Shown: positions 47,121 to 58,061 of the stretch, piece by piece
Position numbering within the stretch: the stretch's first letter is position 1
Layout: each line of letters starts with the position of its first letter
Assembly: GCA_025738555.1 (NCBI GenBank)
Contig: JAOVFP010000011.1
Location: 620,001-684,000, forward strand
From: Cyathus striatus
Taxonomy: Eukaryota; Basidiomycota; Agaricomycetes; Agaricales; Nidulariaceae
Length of the DNA stretch: 64,000 nt
Direction of reading: 5' to 3'
The notes under the pieces: model-generated
Seen by the model: only the letters and a program-made list of their open reading frames with translations
The model's database searches: none
What the model was told of the DNA's origin: nothing
Position numbers and translations under genes: made by a program

Positions 47121-48464
47121 TCGACACGGCTTCACTTTTTATGTATGCACTCAATTCCATCAATAATTACGGACTACATAGCGAGCTGAAAGGTCTTTCC
47201 TATGTGCTCGAGCATCGGTAGTAGTAACCTTGGTTCCTTGATTTGGTCCTTAATGCTAAGCTTTAGCATTACGAGAAGTGATGGTTGTCGATGGATCCAC
47301 GGAGGTAATGATGTATGTTATTGAAGCATTGAGGGCTACTATTGTAGTCTGGACACCACAAGCTCTGCTACTGGCTTGACCAGTGATTCAAGAGTAGTAT
47401 GCTCCTTATTCGATGAATTATCATCAACGAAAGGACTTAACTTTTAGTTGTCTTAGCCAACACACATTTCGATGGACAGCCTCTCGGAAGCATTAATTGG
47501 CGGAAAGATGCAACGACGGTTGCCACTCAAGTTTCAACGAAAGCGTACTTGTGCCTGGACTCCCTCAAGACTACGCGTATGAATGCGTATAATTACTTTA
47601 GTTATCCCAGGTTATCCCACTGTATAGTAGCACTGCATCCAGGTCTCTTCGACCTTTCGGTCAATGACAATTGATCTAATGAGTCATATAAATCATTTAT
47701 ACGTATTACCGTAGATTTTTATGTACGGATATAAGCTTAAGCGGCTACGCTCCGAAGTGTGAATATCAAAATGACGTGAATTTAGAAACGTGTATATGGT
47801 ATTCCCTTCAGTAGTATGTTGATTCCTGACGTTCTAGTCATATTGGTTCACATTCACTCAGTACGTTCTATGCTTTGTCCGCTCTCAGCGCACTTCGCTA
47901 GGCAACCTTTCATCTGGGAAATATGGTCTCCCTAACGAGAGAAGTCTTTAAGCGAACTTCAATTTGATGATCACCTCTAAACACAGTTTTCCACGTGCTA
48001 CGTATGTTGGCTGCCGTGACCACCACGCTACGGAGTAGGACAGTCAAAGGACAACGGATCAAACGACATCCATGTCCTATATAACTCTAGTTCCGTTCTC
48101 ATTCCATTCAAATTTCACCTTAGTGAACAATCTACTAATCCTATGCTCATGCTAGATACGTCGCGTTGCGACAAGTCTGGTCGTCTAGTTTATAGTACAA
48201 GACCAAGTTCAAGCGCTACGATAATTGACAAAAATCTTGCGCCCTTAAAGTGTGTTGGCCAAGTCGAACCCGACCACGCTCTTAATCTTGGCGCCGGGGT
48301 ACTACTGAGGTACTGGAGCTGATTCCCATCACCTGTGCAAATGCTCCACACCGTAGGACAAAGGGACCATACGCACACTCGTTAGAACACTGTTTCGAGT
48401 TGAATATTCACCCCAAATTCAACGACGCCGAGAGAACGCAATGCTGTTCGTGCGGGATAATATA
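47121..48464. other. Duplicated upstream region of secreted-protein gene 2
   Basis: Matches 4770-5567 except for 47340-47830, which is unique here. The duplicated part ends abruptly 3 bases before the TATA box equivalent, because of the insertion at 48465. Confidence 0.55.
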
Positions 48465-50030
48465 CATCAGGAAACACGGATTTAGCAACATTGATAAGCG
48501 TCGAGTGCCCTAGCCGATATTGATTGTCGGCTGCTTATGCCGCACCGCATAGTTGATATAGCATTCCATAGAATATGAGATGGTTCTGTAGCTTGACATA
48601 CACATAGTGAAATGTTTATAGTTTCTGTAACCTTGCAGGTATGATACATTGACTTTGTATATCTTCATATTTCGTAGGTGACACTATGTGAAACATTATA
48701 GTTAAGCTATAATATCTTATAGACTATACAAATATTCCATTTTGCTATTCTGAAAAATCATTACAGCTTGAAGATTGAAATATTGAAGAACTAAATAAAA
48801 TTTTGTATGCACCAGCAAATATGGCAAGAAGAGGACGAGTGCCAAGTCGATTCTAAGAGACATCAAATTTCAATGATCGTCGATGCACGTGATTTTGCTG
48901 TCACATGACTATATCAACGATCGAATTTTTGTTTGTTTGTTTACCCATTCCGGTTTGGCCCTTCGGAGTTTCGACTCGTTCTTGTCTCGCAACCACATTC
49001 CTTTCTTTCCGCCGCCAACTCCCCCTCCCTACTCCCTCACTCACATTTACCTCTTTCCTCCCCTGCTCACTATCTGCCCATATCACATACTCATCTTTTC
49101 AGACAGCATGTATGCCTGGCAAGAGTGTATGTGCTTGAGTGTCACATAAGTGTTCTATTTCACCTTTTGAAATCCGTTGACACTATCGTGTTTCTCCAGT
49201 GATTCATCATAGTATCCCTTTTCAAATGTGCCTTGGCATACTGGAGGATTGCGCATGTGGTTGATCCTGCTAGTTTATATAATGGGAGGTATGCTGGATG
49301 TGTTGGTGCAAGTGCATCGCTTATGTCTGAGAGGTGGAGGTGGTTTATTGAGTTTATCTTACCACGAGACGGTGTAAGTGCTGTACTTACCCTCAGTTTT
49401 CCTTCGCTAATCATTTCAGTAGTATTCTATCTTAGTACTGTTTATCTTTATCGTCTCGTCTTGGATAGCAGGGTATGTTATCCTGCAATCTCTTAGTTAA
49501 CCTTTCGCTCATTTACTTTCACAGGTTCATATGTGTTTGTCTAGTCATTTTGCGATACATTTATTTATTGTGAGTGTTTTATCTGTAGTGGAACATTGAA
49601 CTCTGGGCTGTGGCCACTGAGGAAGGGGGGTATTATGGCTGTTGTACGTTCCAAGGATGTACATACTTTTTATTGAGTCATGTACATGAGTAGCATACAA
49701 AATATATTTGCTCGATCTGATTTATTATTGCCGAGTGTCGTTATTAACAGAGAACAGCAATGCATCATATGATAGTAATAGGTATATGATATGATATAAA
49801 CTACAATCGCCTATATACACCATATAGTGTGATACATCGGTTGACGACATATCCTTAGGCACAATTAAGTTGATCCACAGAGACAGTCAGCTTGGCTATC
49901 TCAATCTATCTAGATCTATGATAGTTTAGTGGGTTGCTATACAGGTCTATCAAACGGGGACTTGTCTAGCCGACTATACGTGCTATACAGTCTATGTAAT
50001 ACTACATCACCTTGCCGTTTTTTCCTGATG
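48465..50030. mobile_element. 1566-bp non-autonomous element with TA target duplication, in a promoter
   Basis: The left end CATCAGGAAACACGG and the complement of the right end CATCAGGAAAAAACGG form a short inverted repeat. They are flanked by TA (48463-48464 and 50031-50032). The empty site in gene 1 is gataataaacgtataaaagg (5557-5576). The insert contains a CT-rich tract (48960-49090) and a 16-base stretch like the start of 18S rRNA (49258-49275). No transposase. Its right end lies two bases upstream of the TATA box of the secreted-protein gene. Confidence 0.85.
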
Positions 50031-50034
50031 TACG

Positions 50035-50041
50035 TATAAAA
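50035..50041 (+). promoter_or_regulatory. TATA box of secreted-protein gene 2
   Basis: TATAAAA, followed by the same ggatccagttcactacctt as in gene 1. All sequence upstream of the preceding TA is transposon. Confidence 0.75.
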
Positions 50042-50095
50042 GGATCCAGTTCACTACCTTGAATTTTCATCCGCTCTTCATTTAACGAGTTAACG

Positions 50096-50147
50096 GTGAG
50101 TACATCCTCTCATACGCGATTAGCACTTACAAACGTTCCACTTGCAG
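50096..50147 (+). other. 5'UTR intron of secreted-protein gene 2
   Basis: GTGAGT donor and cttgcag acceptor, 52 nt, equivalent to 5628-5682. Confidence 0.65.
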
Positions 50148-50188
50148 CTCATCCTACTTTACGCACTTTACCGTTCACGTCAACAAAC

Positions 50189-50506
50189 ATGCAGTTCACA
50201 TCCATCCTCGCCGCTACCGCATTCATCACCGCCGCCTCGGCCGTTGAGATCAGCTTCTACCTCGGCAAGAACTGCCACGGTCAGAACCTCGGAACATCGA
50301 GCATTCACGAGGTGTACCACAATTACAATGCCCCCGACAATACTCAGTCCATGGTCATCTCCGACAACGGCTTGAACAGAAATATTATTGCCACGGATTC
50401 GAATGGGTGCAAGGGTATTACGGGCGCTGCTGACTCATTCCGGGGAAATGGGTGTTTTTCTACCAGTGCTGTCAGCACTTTCAAGTGTTACTCACTCCAC
50501 GAGTAG
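50189..50506 (+). CDS. Small secreted protein with four cysteines, copy 2
   Basis: 105 residues, same length as copy 1. Signal peptide MQFTSILAATAFITAASA, mature part beginning VEISFYLGKN. All four cysteines (NCHG, GCKG, GCFS, KCYS) and the motifs HNYNAPDNTQSMVISDNGLN and NIIATDS are kept. Replacements are mild (D/N, S/T, K/R), which suggests purifying selection after duplication. The core promoter, leader intron and polyadenylation signal are intact, but the distal promoter is separated from the gene by the 1566-bp insertion, so its expression may differ from that of copy 1. Function unknown; secreted, possibly acting at the cell surface or on other organisms. Confidence 0.88.
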   Translation: MQFTSILAATAFITAASAVEISFYLGKNCHGQNLGTSSIHEVYHNYNAPDNTQSMVISDNGLNRNIIATDSNGCKGITGAADSFRGNGCFSTSAVSTFKCYSLHE

Positions 50507-50589
50507 AGGTAGCAGGGAGGATTGGAGGATTTAATTAACTGTTTATTCATTTCTTCGTCATCTTATTTACTTGCATTATCATATTCTGC

Positions 50590-50595
50590 AATAAA
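50590..50595 (+). terminator. Polyadenylation signal of secreted-protein gene 2
   Basis: AATAAA, 84 bases after the stop codon as in gene 1. Confidence 0.6.
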
Positions 50596-51224
50596 TTTGT
50601 GATTGTAACGAATTCTCTTTTTGTTGTGTATCTCTAAGACTTACTCTATTCAATAATTGGTTTTTCCTTAAAATTCAAGGATCAAACGATTGTGAGCGTG
50701 AAAGAATAGTATGATGCGCTATCCGATCTGAGAGCTGGGGAGGATTGGGTCAGGCGGTTTTTGGACGTATGTTGAAGCAGTCAAGTAGACTATTAATATG
50801 TAAATGGACTCCGATAGCAACAATAAGTTGAGTACTGTTACTACAGATGTAAATGGAAGTGAAGGCCGCTGACGTGTTAGTAAGGGGAACTGTGTGTTTC
50901 ACTTCAGTAGTGTTGGCGTGTTCTCCATAAGATGTGATTGAGAATCTATTGTCAATCTATGTTCACTTTCACAGTACCAATGATGCGTTGAAACAATGAA
51001 ACATCATATCCGACGAGCGGGATGAATGTCGAGGTTGCTCCGCCTCGGAGTCAGACGAGTTACATTGGTTTGGTTGGAACTTTAGAGTAACCTTCAGGTA
51101 GAAACGCAGACGAGTTGAGTTGGACCATGCCGTTGCATCAGGAAGGAGCCTACATTGTGCAATAGTGCAGTCCCATCAATCGATGTTATACCCGTTATAA
51201 TGAGCTGAAAAGGTGAAATCTTGA
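50596..51224. other. Intergenic, duplicated with 6131-7140
   Basis: Shorter than its counterpart by the two blocks described there. No gene seen. Confidence 0.5.
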
Positions 51225-52450
51225 CATGTACCCACCGGCCGCCTCCCTCATCGCCTACGTATATCACGTGCGATAGCTTTTTAGCGGCCACGTCACTCCG
51301 AGTTCCGACACAGCGTCGGCGACACCATCAGACATCTACCATCCCCTCACCTCAACACCCCCTTCCTCCTCCATGGATCACGACGAGGACGATGCCGCTA
51401 GCAAGAGCGGCGTCGACGCCACGTCATCCAGGCCCTCTTAGCATCTCTCCCCCTCAACGCCATCTCTCCTTCCCAACTCGTGTGGTCCGAGCGTCAATCG
51501 TCGTTGACGTTGATGCACATTGCCACGCAAACTCCGTCATCTCAACATCGTTTCCCCGTCCTCAAGACTTCCAGCATCATCAACGCACGCCGCCCAACCC
51601 CCCAATCAACCCTCCTCAAGTGCTTGCTGGTCGTCAACGAGATGTCACCGAAGGCCTCAGTGAACTTGTTGATGCCAAGTAAGCGTCTCGCTCCACTCAC
51701 CGCAACGTCCCCTGCTACCTTGTGTCCCCACAGCGCCGTCTACGAGGCATAGACGGACATTTCCACCCGGCCCGGTCCCCCATTATGTCGTCACGATGAT
51801 GACGACGCCAGCATCCTGCCAACGCCGTCAACGACACACCACTTCCCCTCTCTCCCAGGCCTCTCCTCTCCCCTCTTCCCCAGCCCCTCCTCCCTTGCTC
51901 ATCATCGTCAACGACGCTCTCAACTGCCCCTGCCGTTGCCGCTGCCGTGCCCCCAATAGCCCCAGCATCTCCCACCATCATCACCGCCGCGCCGTCTCCT
52001 GTCTTATCCCTACCACCACCACCATCTCATATTCGAAACCACCGCCCACAACGACGACGACGGCACCTCACCGCCGTCATCCTGTCACTCACTACCACCA
52101 CCTCTCCTCCTTCGTACAAGCGCAACTGCCGTTTCGCGCTCGTCTCGCCCACCACCGTCGCTATCTCGCATCCCGCTTCATCTTTTCCCACTACCATCAT
52201 CGTGGCGTGCCGTTCCCCTCCACACCATCACCTTGTCACCCACGTCCATTCCACCACCACGCCTTCTACCACCATGCTTCGAGGGGGCAATGAGGAGAGA
52301 GGGCAACGAGGAGAGAAGATATGGGGGAAGAGGATAATGAGAGGAGAGGACAGCGAGGGGGCAGGAAGGTGATGACGAGGAGAGCGGTTGACCCACCACC
52401 ACCACCAGCGCACCTTGCCGCCACCGTTGCCGCCTCCACTACTGCCGTCG
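51225..52450. repeat. GC-rich, CT-biased degenerate repeat, copy iv
   Basis: Closest to 7140-8460; shares cacgacgaggacgatgccgc and cgtcgacgccac words and the CAC-triplet runs. Open frames on both strands are compositional. Confidence 0.75.
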
Positions 52451-52784
52451 TCTCGTCGAGTCGTGGCTATTTGTTATATTAGTGTAATAGTTATACTTGT
52501 ACATTAGTAATATGATTATAACATTGTTCTTATAAGCATGATTTGCGAGAACTTAAGAGGCGTTGGAAGACGTGATGCACTGGTAGAGATGTACGTGTGT
52601 GTTTAAATCGAGGTTTGGGACTAATAAAATACCATGGACACTGCACAGATTCCGCACGGATCCGTACAGACCCCTTGGAGGGAGCGTAATTTACTGCAGA
52701 ACAGCAAAGTTCATCATATGTAATGTCACTAGAGAGTGGAAGTAGTATACCAAGCAAAAATACTTCTACACAAATACGTAGGTT
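52451..52784. other. Unique short intergenic stretch
   Basis: Follows the GC-rich repeat as 8461-8810 does, but with different sequence after about 52500. No gene seen. Confidence 0.35.
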
Positions 52785-52965
52785 ATGGCTTTTGGTAAGA
52801 AGTGGAAGGTAGATGAACAATCATTTCGCTTGAGCTCCAGCCTCCAAGATCGTGCAAAGACATCACTATAATTCGGCGGAAGTGTCGCTTCTTCTTTGCT
52901 TTGACTTTCGAGGCCTATAGGACCAGCGTCCAACTCTCGCCGAGGCGTAGCGGAAGGCACATATG
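52785..52965 (-). pseudogene. Family 1 membrane protein, copy 10 (tail fragment)
   Basis: Encodes PSATPRRELDAGPIGLES, then PPNYSDVFARSW and a frayed end. The helix, stalk and ectodomain are missing: at about 52965 the sequence switches to catcttgaactatgaatactcc, which belongs to the block also seen at 23005 and 34220. This is a rearrangement junction, not a transposon boundary. Confidence 0.8.
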
Positions 52966-53759
52966 TACATCTTGAACTATGAATACTCCGTTAGGCGTTG
53001 AACGGAAGGTAGAAATGCTAGGCGAGCTGTGGTTTAGACGAGGGGAAGACCGAAGACAGGTCGAGCATTCGGAATTTAGTAAGTTGCTTCCCATGTCGGC
53101 TCTATCCGGAATGACCAAAACACTGGCTTGTAAAAGCATTAGATTCCCGACGCATGAAGATGGATGGGTATCAGAGGAGCAAAGTGTGCTTCTCATACTA
53201 GCTGGTTTTTCTTGTGGGTGGCATGAAGACGGATGAGTATCAAAGGAGGGAAGTGTGCTTCCATACTAGCTGGTCTTTCTTGTGGGTGTTTTGGCGTTAT
53301 TGAGTCAAATGCTGCCTATAGGAGAGTCAGGATCATAGATGAGAGGGAGGAAAGAGAGAACATACAGTTGTTCACACTCCCTTTTCCCATAGTTCTAATC
53401 TTCGCACCGGCATTTGGAAACGGGAAGAGAAAGGGGACAGAGGAAGATATAGGAAGGAGATGACGACGAAGAATAACAACAGGCGCTTCTTCAGCGCGTC
53501 AGCCGTCAGCACGTCACATAGCGTCACAGGCATCAGCCAATCGGGTTGCGAGAACGTGAGACCCCGAACCGTACTTATGGGGTCATTTTGTCCACCAGGG
53601 TCAATGAAACCGCCATACTAGTATTATTCGTTGCATCAAGTATACTTATCCGCGACGCCTAGTCATTCGAGACTCGTGCAACATGCCATATATCCAAACT
53701 ATACCATCCCAAAGGTAAATAGTATTTTTATTTACCTTTTCTATAATCTTTAATAGTTT
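52966..53759. other. Repeated intergenic block
   Basis: Third copy of the block at 22970-23720 and 34200-34860. About 70 bases (gcatgaagatggatgggtatc and following) are duplicated in tandem at 53151-53270. No gene. Confidence 0.5.
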
Positions 53760-53766
53760 CTTAACT

Positions 53767-55505
53767 CACTAGTGGCTGTCATTCTGATTGATCAGAACCG
53801 GGGAGCCTCGACAGCTTGAAATCATTCAAATGAGCTCAATGATTTATTTGTACTAAATTCAATGAAAATCAATAAGAAATCAATGAGAAATTAATGAGAA
53901 CTCAATGAAAATTCATACTAAAATCAATGCAGTATCAATCACTGAGATCAATGAGGGATTATTTACGAGCTCAATGAGAAATCATGAATCCTGTTCATGT
54001 GTGAATCAATGAAAAAATCAATGAAAAATCAATGAAATGAAATCAATGAATAACTCGAAATTAATAGGTACCCAACTACAGGATATACTAAACACTTGGG
54101 TTGTTAACTACATGATTATACATACTACTATATCTACTAAACTATAAGTCCTTTTCTAACAACTCCGCTTTACTCTATATTACACATACCTAGAGAGCGA
54201 AATCATGGCAGAACTCAATCAATTGTACTTAGTTAAAATTGTATCTCAATGCAGAATTCAATGTAGAATTCAATCACTTGTACTTAGGCTAAAACTGTAT
54301 TTCATGGCTGAAATCAATGCAGAAATCAATCACTTGTACTTAGTTAAAATTGTATTTCAATGCAGAATTCAATGTAGAATTCAATCACCTGTACTTTGTT
54401 AAAATTGTATTAAAATGCGGAAATCAATGTAGAAATCAATCACTTGTACTTAGTTAAAATTGTATTTCAGTGCGGAATTCAATGTAGAATTCAATCACCT
54501 GTACTTTGTTAAAATTGTATTTCAATGCAGAATTCAATGTAGAATTCAATCACCTATATTTTGTTAAAATTGTATTAAAATGCTGAAATCAATGCAGAAT
54601 TCAATATAGAATTCAATCACTTGTACTTAGTTAAAATTGTATTAAAATGCGGAGATCAATGTAGAAATCAATCACTTGTACTTAGTTAAAATCGTATTTC
54701 ATGGCTGGTAATACAAGTGAGAATTCAATCACTTGTATTACCAGCCATGAAATACAATTTTAACTAAGTACAGGTGATTGAATTCTACATTGAATTCCGC
54801 ACTGAAATACAATTTTAACTAAGTACAAGTGATTGATTTCTACATTGATTTCCGCATTTTAATACAATTTTAACAAAGTACAGGTGATTGAATTCTACAT
54901 TGAATTCTGCATTGAAATACAATTTTAACTAAGTATAAGTGATTGATTTCTGCATTGATTTCAGCCATGAAATACAGTTTTAGCTTAAGTACAAGTGATT
55001 GAATTCTACATTGAATTCTGCATTGAGATACAATTTTAACTAAGTACAATTGATTGAGTTCTACCATGATTTCGCTCTCTAGGTATGTGTAATATAGAGT
55101 AAAGCGGAGTTGTTAGAAAAGGACTTATAGTTTAGTAGATATAGTAGTATGTATAATCATGTAGTTAACAACCCAAGTGTTTAGTATATCCTGTAGTTGG
55201 GTACCTATTAATTTCGAGTTATTCATTGATTTCATTTCATTGATTTTTCATTGATTTTTTCATTGATTCACACATGAACAGGATTCATGATTTCTCATTG
55301 AGCTCGTAAATAATCCCTCATTGATCTCAGTGATTGATACTGCATTGATTTTAGTATGAATTTTCATTGAGTTCTCATTAATTTCTCATTGATTTCTTAT
55401 TGATTTTCATTGAATTTAGTACAAATAAATCATTGAGCTCATTTGAATGATTTCAAGCTGTCGAGGCTCCCCGGTTCTGATCAATCAGAATGACAGCCAC
55501 GACTC
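53767..55505. mobile_element. Foldback element: 1739-bp near-perfect inverted repeat
   Basis: Arms 53772-54720 and 54729-55500 are inverted copies separated by 8 bases (gaattcaa). The outer 480 bases of each arm are almost identical (one difference noticed). The inner part is built of units of about 59 bases (atcacttgtacttagttaa and gcagaattcaatgtagaatt words). The left arm has 177 bases more, equal to three units. The outer 170-300 bases are rich in caatgaaaa and tgagaa words. A 7-bp duplication CTTAACT (53760-53766 and 55506-55512) flanks it, and the empty site is ctttaatagtttcttgtctt near 23706. The terminal five bases of the arms do not match each other (CACTA against GAGTC). Similar short frames on opposite strands at 54205-54402 and 54870-55067 reflect the symmetry, not genes. 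Confidence 0.92.
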
Positions 55506-55640
55506 CTTAACTTGTATACAGGCTAACAGAGAGACCCTTAACTAAGTGTTATGGCATGTCTTCCTAGTGCTCCATGATGCACAACACTGTCACACTGGTG
55601 GCTATGGGCGTAAATGAGCACTTTAAACACCGTCAACCGA

Positions 55641-56722
55641 CACGGCGAACAATTGACGTTCCAGTACGATCTAAAGTCGGTCATTCCAGTAACCTTCCAG
55701 TCAGAATTCCAGTTCCAAACACGTGTATATATAACTTACCGGCTTGTTATAACAAAGGAAATGTGACACAGGTGGCCTCAGAATGGTGAGCTGGCTTGGC
55801 CTAACATGAGGACAGCATGTCTGTCCAAACGGCGTGTGAAAATATTTCTGGAGAGGGCCAAGCTTCGCCCTGGCTATTTGCCTTTGCTCTAATTATCCAT
55901 ATTATCGCACAGTTATGTACGAAACATAATAAAATGGTTCTCGCTATATAAATGAAATAAATGTAGGTCACAGATATTGATTTTTATAATACAGAGGAAG
56001 TGTGAAATAGTTTTAGTGACGGTGTATAATTGAACCAATGTATTAATCTCTCACAAAGACAATTGAATATTACACCCTCTTTTGGGACTGACCACCCTTA
56101 TTATTGTAGGTATTTCACACCACTCATATTGCTATATTGTTGTATGTACAACACTGACACCACCTTTTCTCAAAAAAAAAAAAAAAAAAAAAGCAGAACA
56201 GGAGAATGACTGGACCTGGAATCCCCACTCCTTTACAATGTAAGCTACAGTAACCACTATGAGATAGAAAGAAAATCACTTATTATTTCTATATATCATT
56301 AGAGGTGCGTAGTTGAAATATTTCAATGAAACAAAGAAAAAAATAGATGGTTGACAAGGAGAAAAGATAAAGTAGATAGCATATCTAAATACTGATTTTA
56401 AAGTTAAAGGGAAATAACATAACCCTGCATACATTTCTTGCAGGAGGATACAAGATATGTCCGTAAAAAGGTGTGATGCAATTAGAAAAACACCGAATGA
56501 TGATACTGTGTGGGAGACCTTCCAATCACAAAGGAATCTGCCATGTGTTCGATGAAACTAGTTCAGTTCTTGTCAATTATATAAGCAAGACAGCCCACCC
56601 ATATCCTTTGTATTTGCGAGCCGGTACATGAGCAATACACGTGTTTGGAATTGGAATGGTGACTGGAAAGTTATTGGAATGACCGACTTTCGATGGTACT
56701 GGAACGTCAATTGTTCGCCGTG
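55641..56722. mobile_element. 1082-bp non-autonomous element, 88-bp inverted repeats, 3-bp duplication
   Basis: Ends CACGGCGAACAATTGACG at 55641-55728 and complement at 56635-56722, about 90 percent identical over 88 bases, with several TTCCAGT/TTCCAAT words inside. Flanked by CGA (55638-55640 and 56723-56725). The empty site in paralogs is caaccgagtggg (34981-34991). A CAC start and 3-bp duplication recall the CACTA (EnSpm) superfamily, but the terminus is CACGG, so this is tentative. The interior is AT-rich with a run of about 20 A near 56175; no transposase. Confidence 0.88.
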
Positions 56723-57038
56723 CGAGTGGGTATCATATCACGTTCAAGTATAAACGAGTACAAAGTACAAAATCCATCAACTACTGATATCCCATTGATC
56801 ATCTGTCTTCCCCGGTTACCTACATATAAAACTTGATATCAACATCCACCATTAAAACAAATTCCGTACTTCAAGTTATAAGGTATAAAGCCATTTGGTT
56901 ATGACTTTTGGTTGGACGTGGAAGGTAGAGGAACAGTTGTTTCACTTGAGTTTCGAGATCTTGCAAAGACATCATTATAATTTGGAGGAAGTGTTGCTTC
57001 TCCTTCGCTTCGGCTTTCGAGACCTATAGGGCCAGCAT
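56723..57038. other. Intergenic flank 3' of copy 11
   Basis: Same flank as at 23870-24036 and 35725-35896. No gene. Confidence 0.5.
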
Positions 57039-58061
57039 CTAACTCTCGCCGAGGCGTAAATGATAGCATATAGTAAGAACCCTTCTCCCATTCGAGAGTG
57101 GAGGTTCCACTGTGGATAGTTCTGCTAGATGATCTCTTCGTTTATGAACGACTTCTCCAGGCGGATTGGAGTGAACCATGCCTGCAAAATTAGTGACAGA
57201 TAAAACCGGATTGCTGGTAGCGTTGGAATATCCCATATCGGGTCGTAAATCGAATGGCTCTAATATTCCGTCATTTCCGTCTGTTGTATCTCGGCTGAAA
57301 AGCAAAGCATTTTGCTGTTGTATTGTTACCGATCTGGATTTTCGCCTTCGAATGAACCATATCACCAGGCTTATAATTGCTATTCCAGCAATCGCACCAA
57401 CTACACCCCCAACTATAACCCCAACTGGTATGGATTCTTTCGAGCCTTCCAGGGAACTAGACGGTGTGGTCGGGATCGGTGAAGTAATAGGAGCGCTCGA
57501 GGAGGAAGTAGAAGGTGTAGAACTTAAACTACTCTGTGAAAGGGTTGATAAATTACCTGCATGCGAAGACGTGGTTGGTGTCGATGCAAACCCTAAACTA
57601 GTTTGTGTAGGTGTTGTAGACGCACTAGCACCAATGACCCCTGTAGAAGACGCTGGCGGAGTTATGGTTAATGCAATTGGATTGTTAATGACGCCTTGAG
57701 CCAGACCGTTCGACTGATCTACAACTGCAAAGTTGACGGCCCTATAGCAAAATTAGTCCTGTTGTTATATCCAAAGTTGTTAAATGATCATACCATAGAG
57801 TTACACTGAGTGGTACATATATTGTAAGCGAATTCATAAAAGGTAAATTGACTGTAGAAGCCGTAAAACCATTGTTTGGCGGTATCGGCATGATAGTTAC
57901 ACAGCTAAGAACGTAATGAATATTCATATTTTATGGATTCAGGATAGGGCCTACTCAGTAGTATAGTCCATAGGCAAGGGTGGGTTAGTCCAAGTAACAG
58001 TAACAGTTCCTCCTGGTGTAATTTCGCTTGGGAATACCCCCAGGTTCATCATCTTTGACAT
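57039..58061 (-). CDS. Family 1 single-pass membrane protein, copy 11 (frameshifted tail)
   Basis: Model: complement(join(57039..57741,57794..57904,57955..58061)), 306 residues. Exons 1-2 are intact (MSKMMNLGVFPSEITPGG..). The stalk is closest to copy 4 (ASTTPTQTSLGFASTPTTSS), and the helix (GVVGAIAGIAIISLVIWFI) and RRRKSRS are normal. At SNGRR one G is missing from the run agaaggggttctta, so the last residues become VLTICYHLRLGES and the YYVPSSMPRRELDAGP and PPNYSDVF parts are lost from the frame, although the DNA still encodes them. It can still give a membrane protein with half a tail. Either a recent frameshift or a homopolymer sequencing error. Confidence 0.65.

Noticed and set aside
46681..47166. 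161-codon frame
   Set aside because: Product of a 159-bp tandem repeat; no start context, splice signals or conservation in single-copy flanks.
54205..55067. Two near-identical 65-codon frames on opposite strands
   Set aside because: Mirror images caused by the foldback symmetry.
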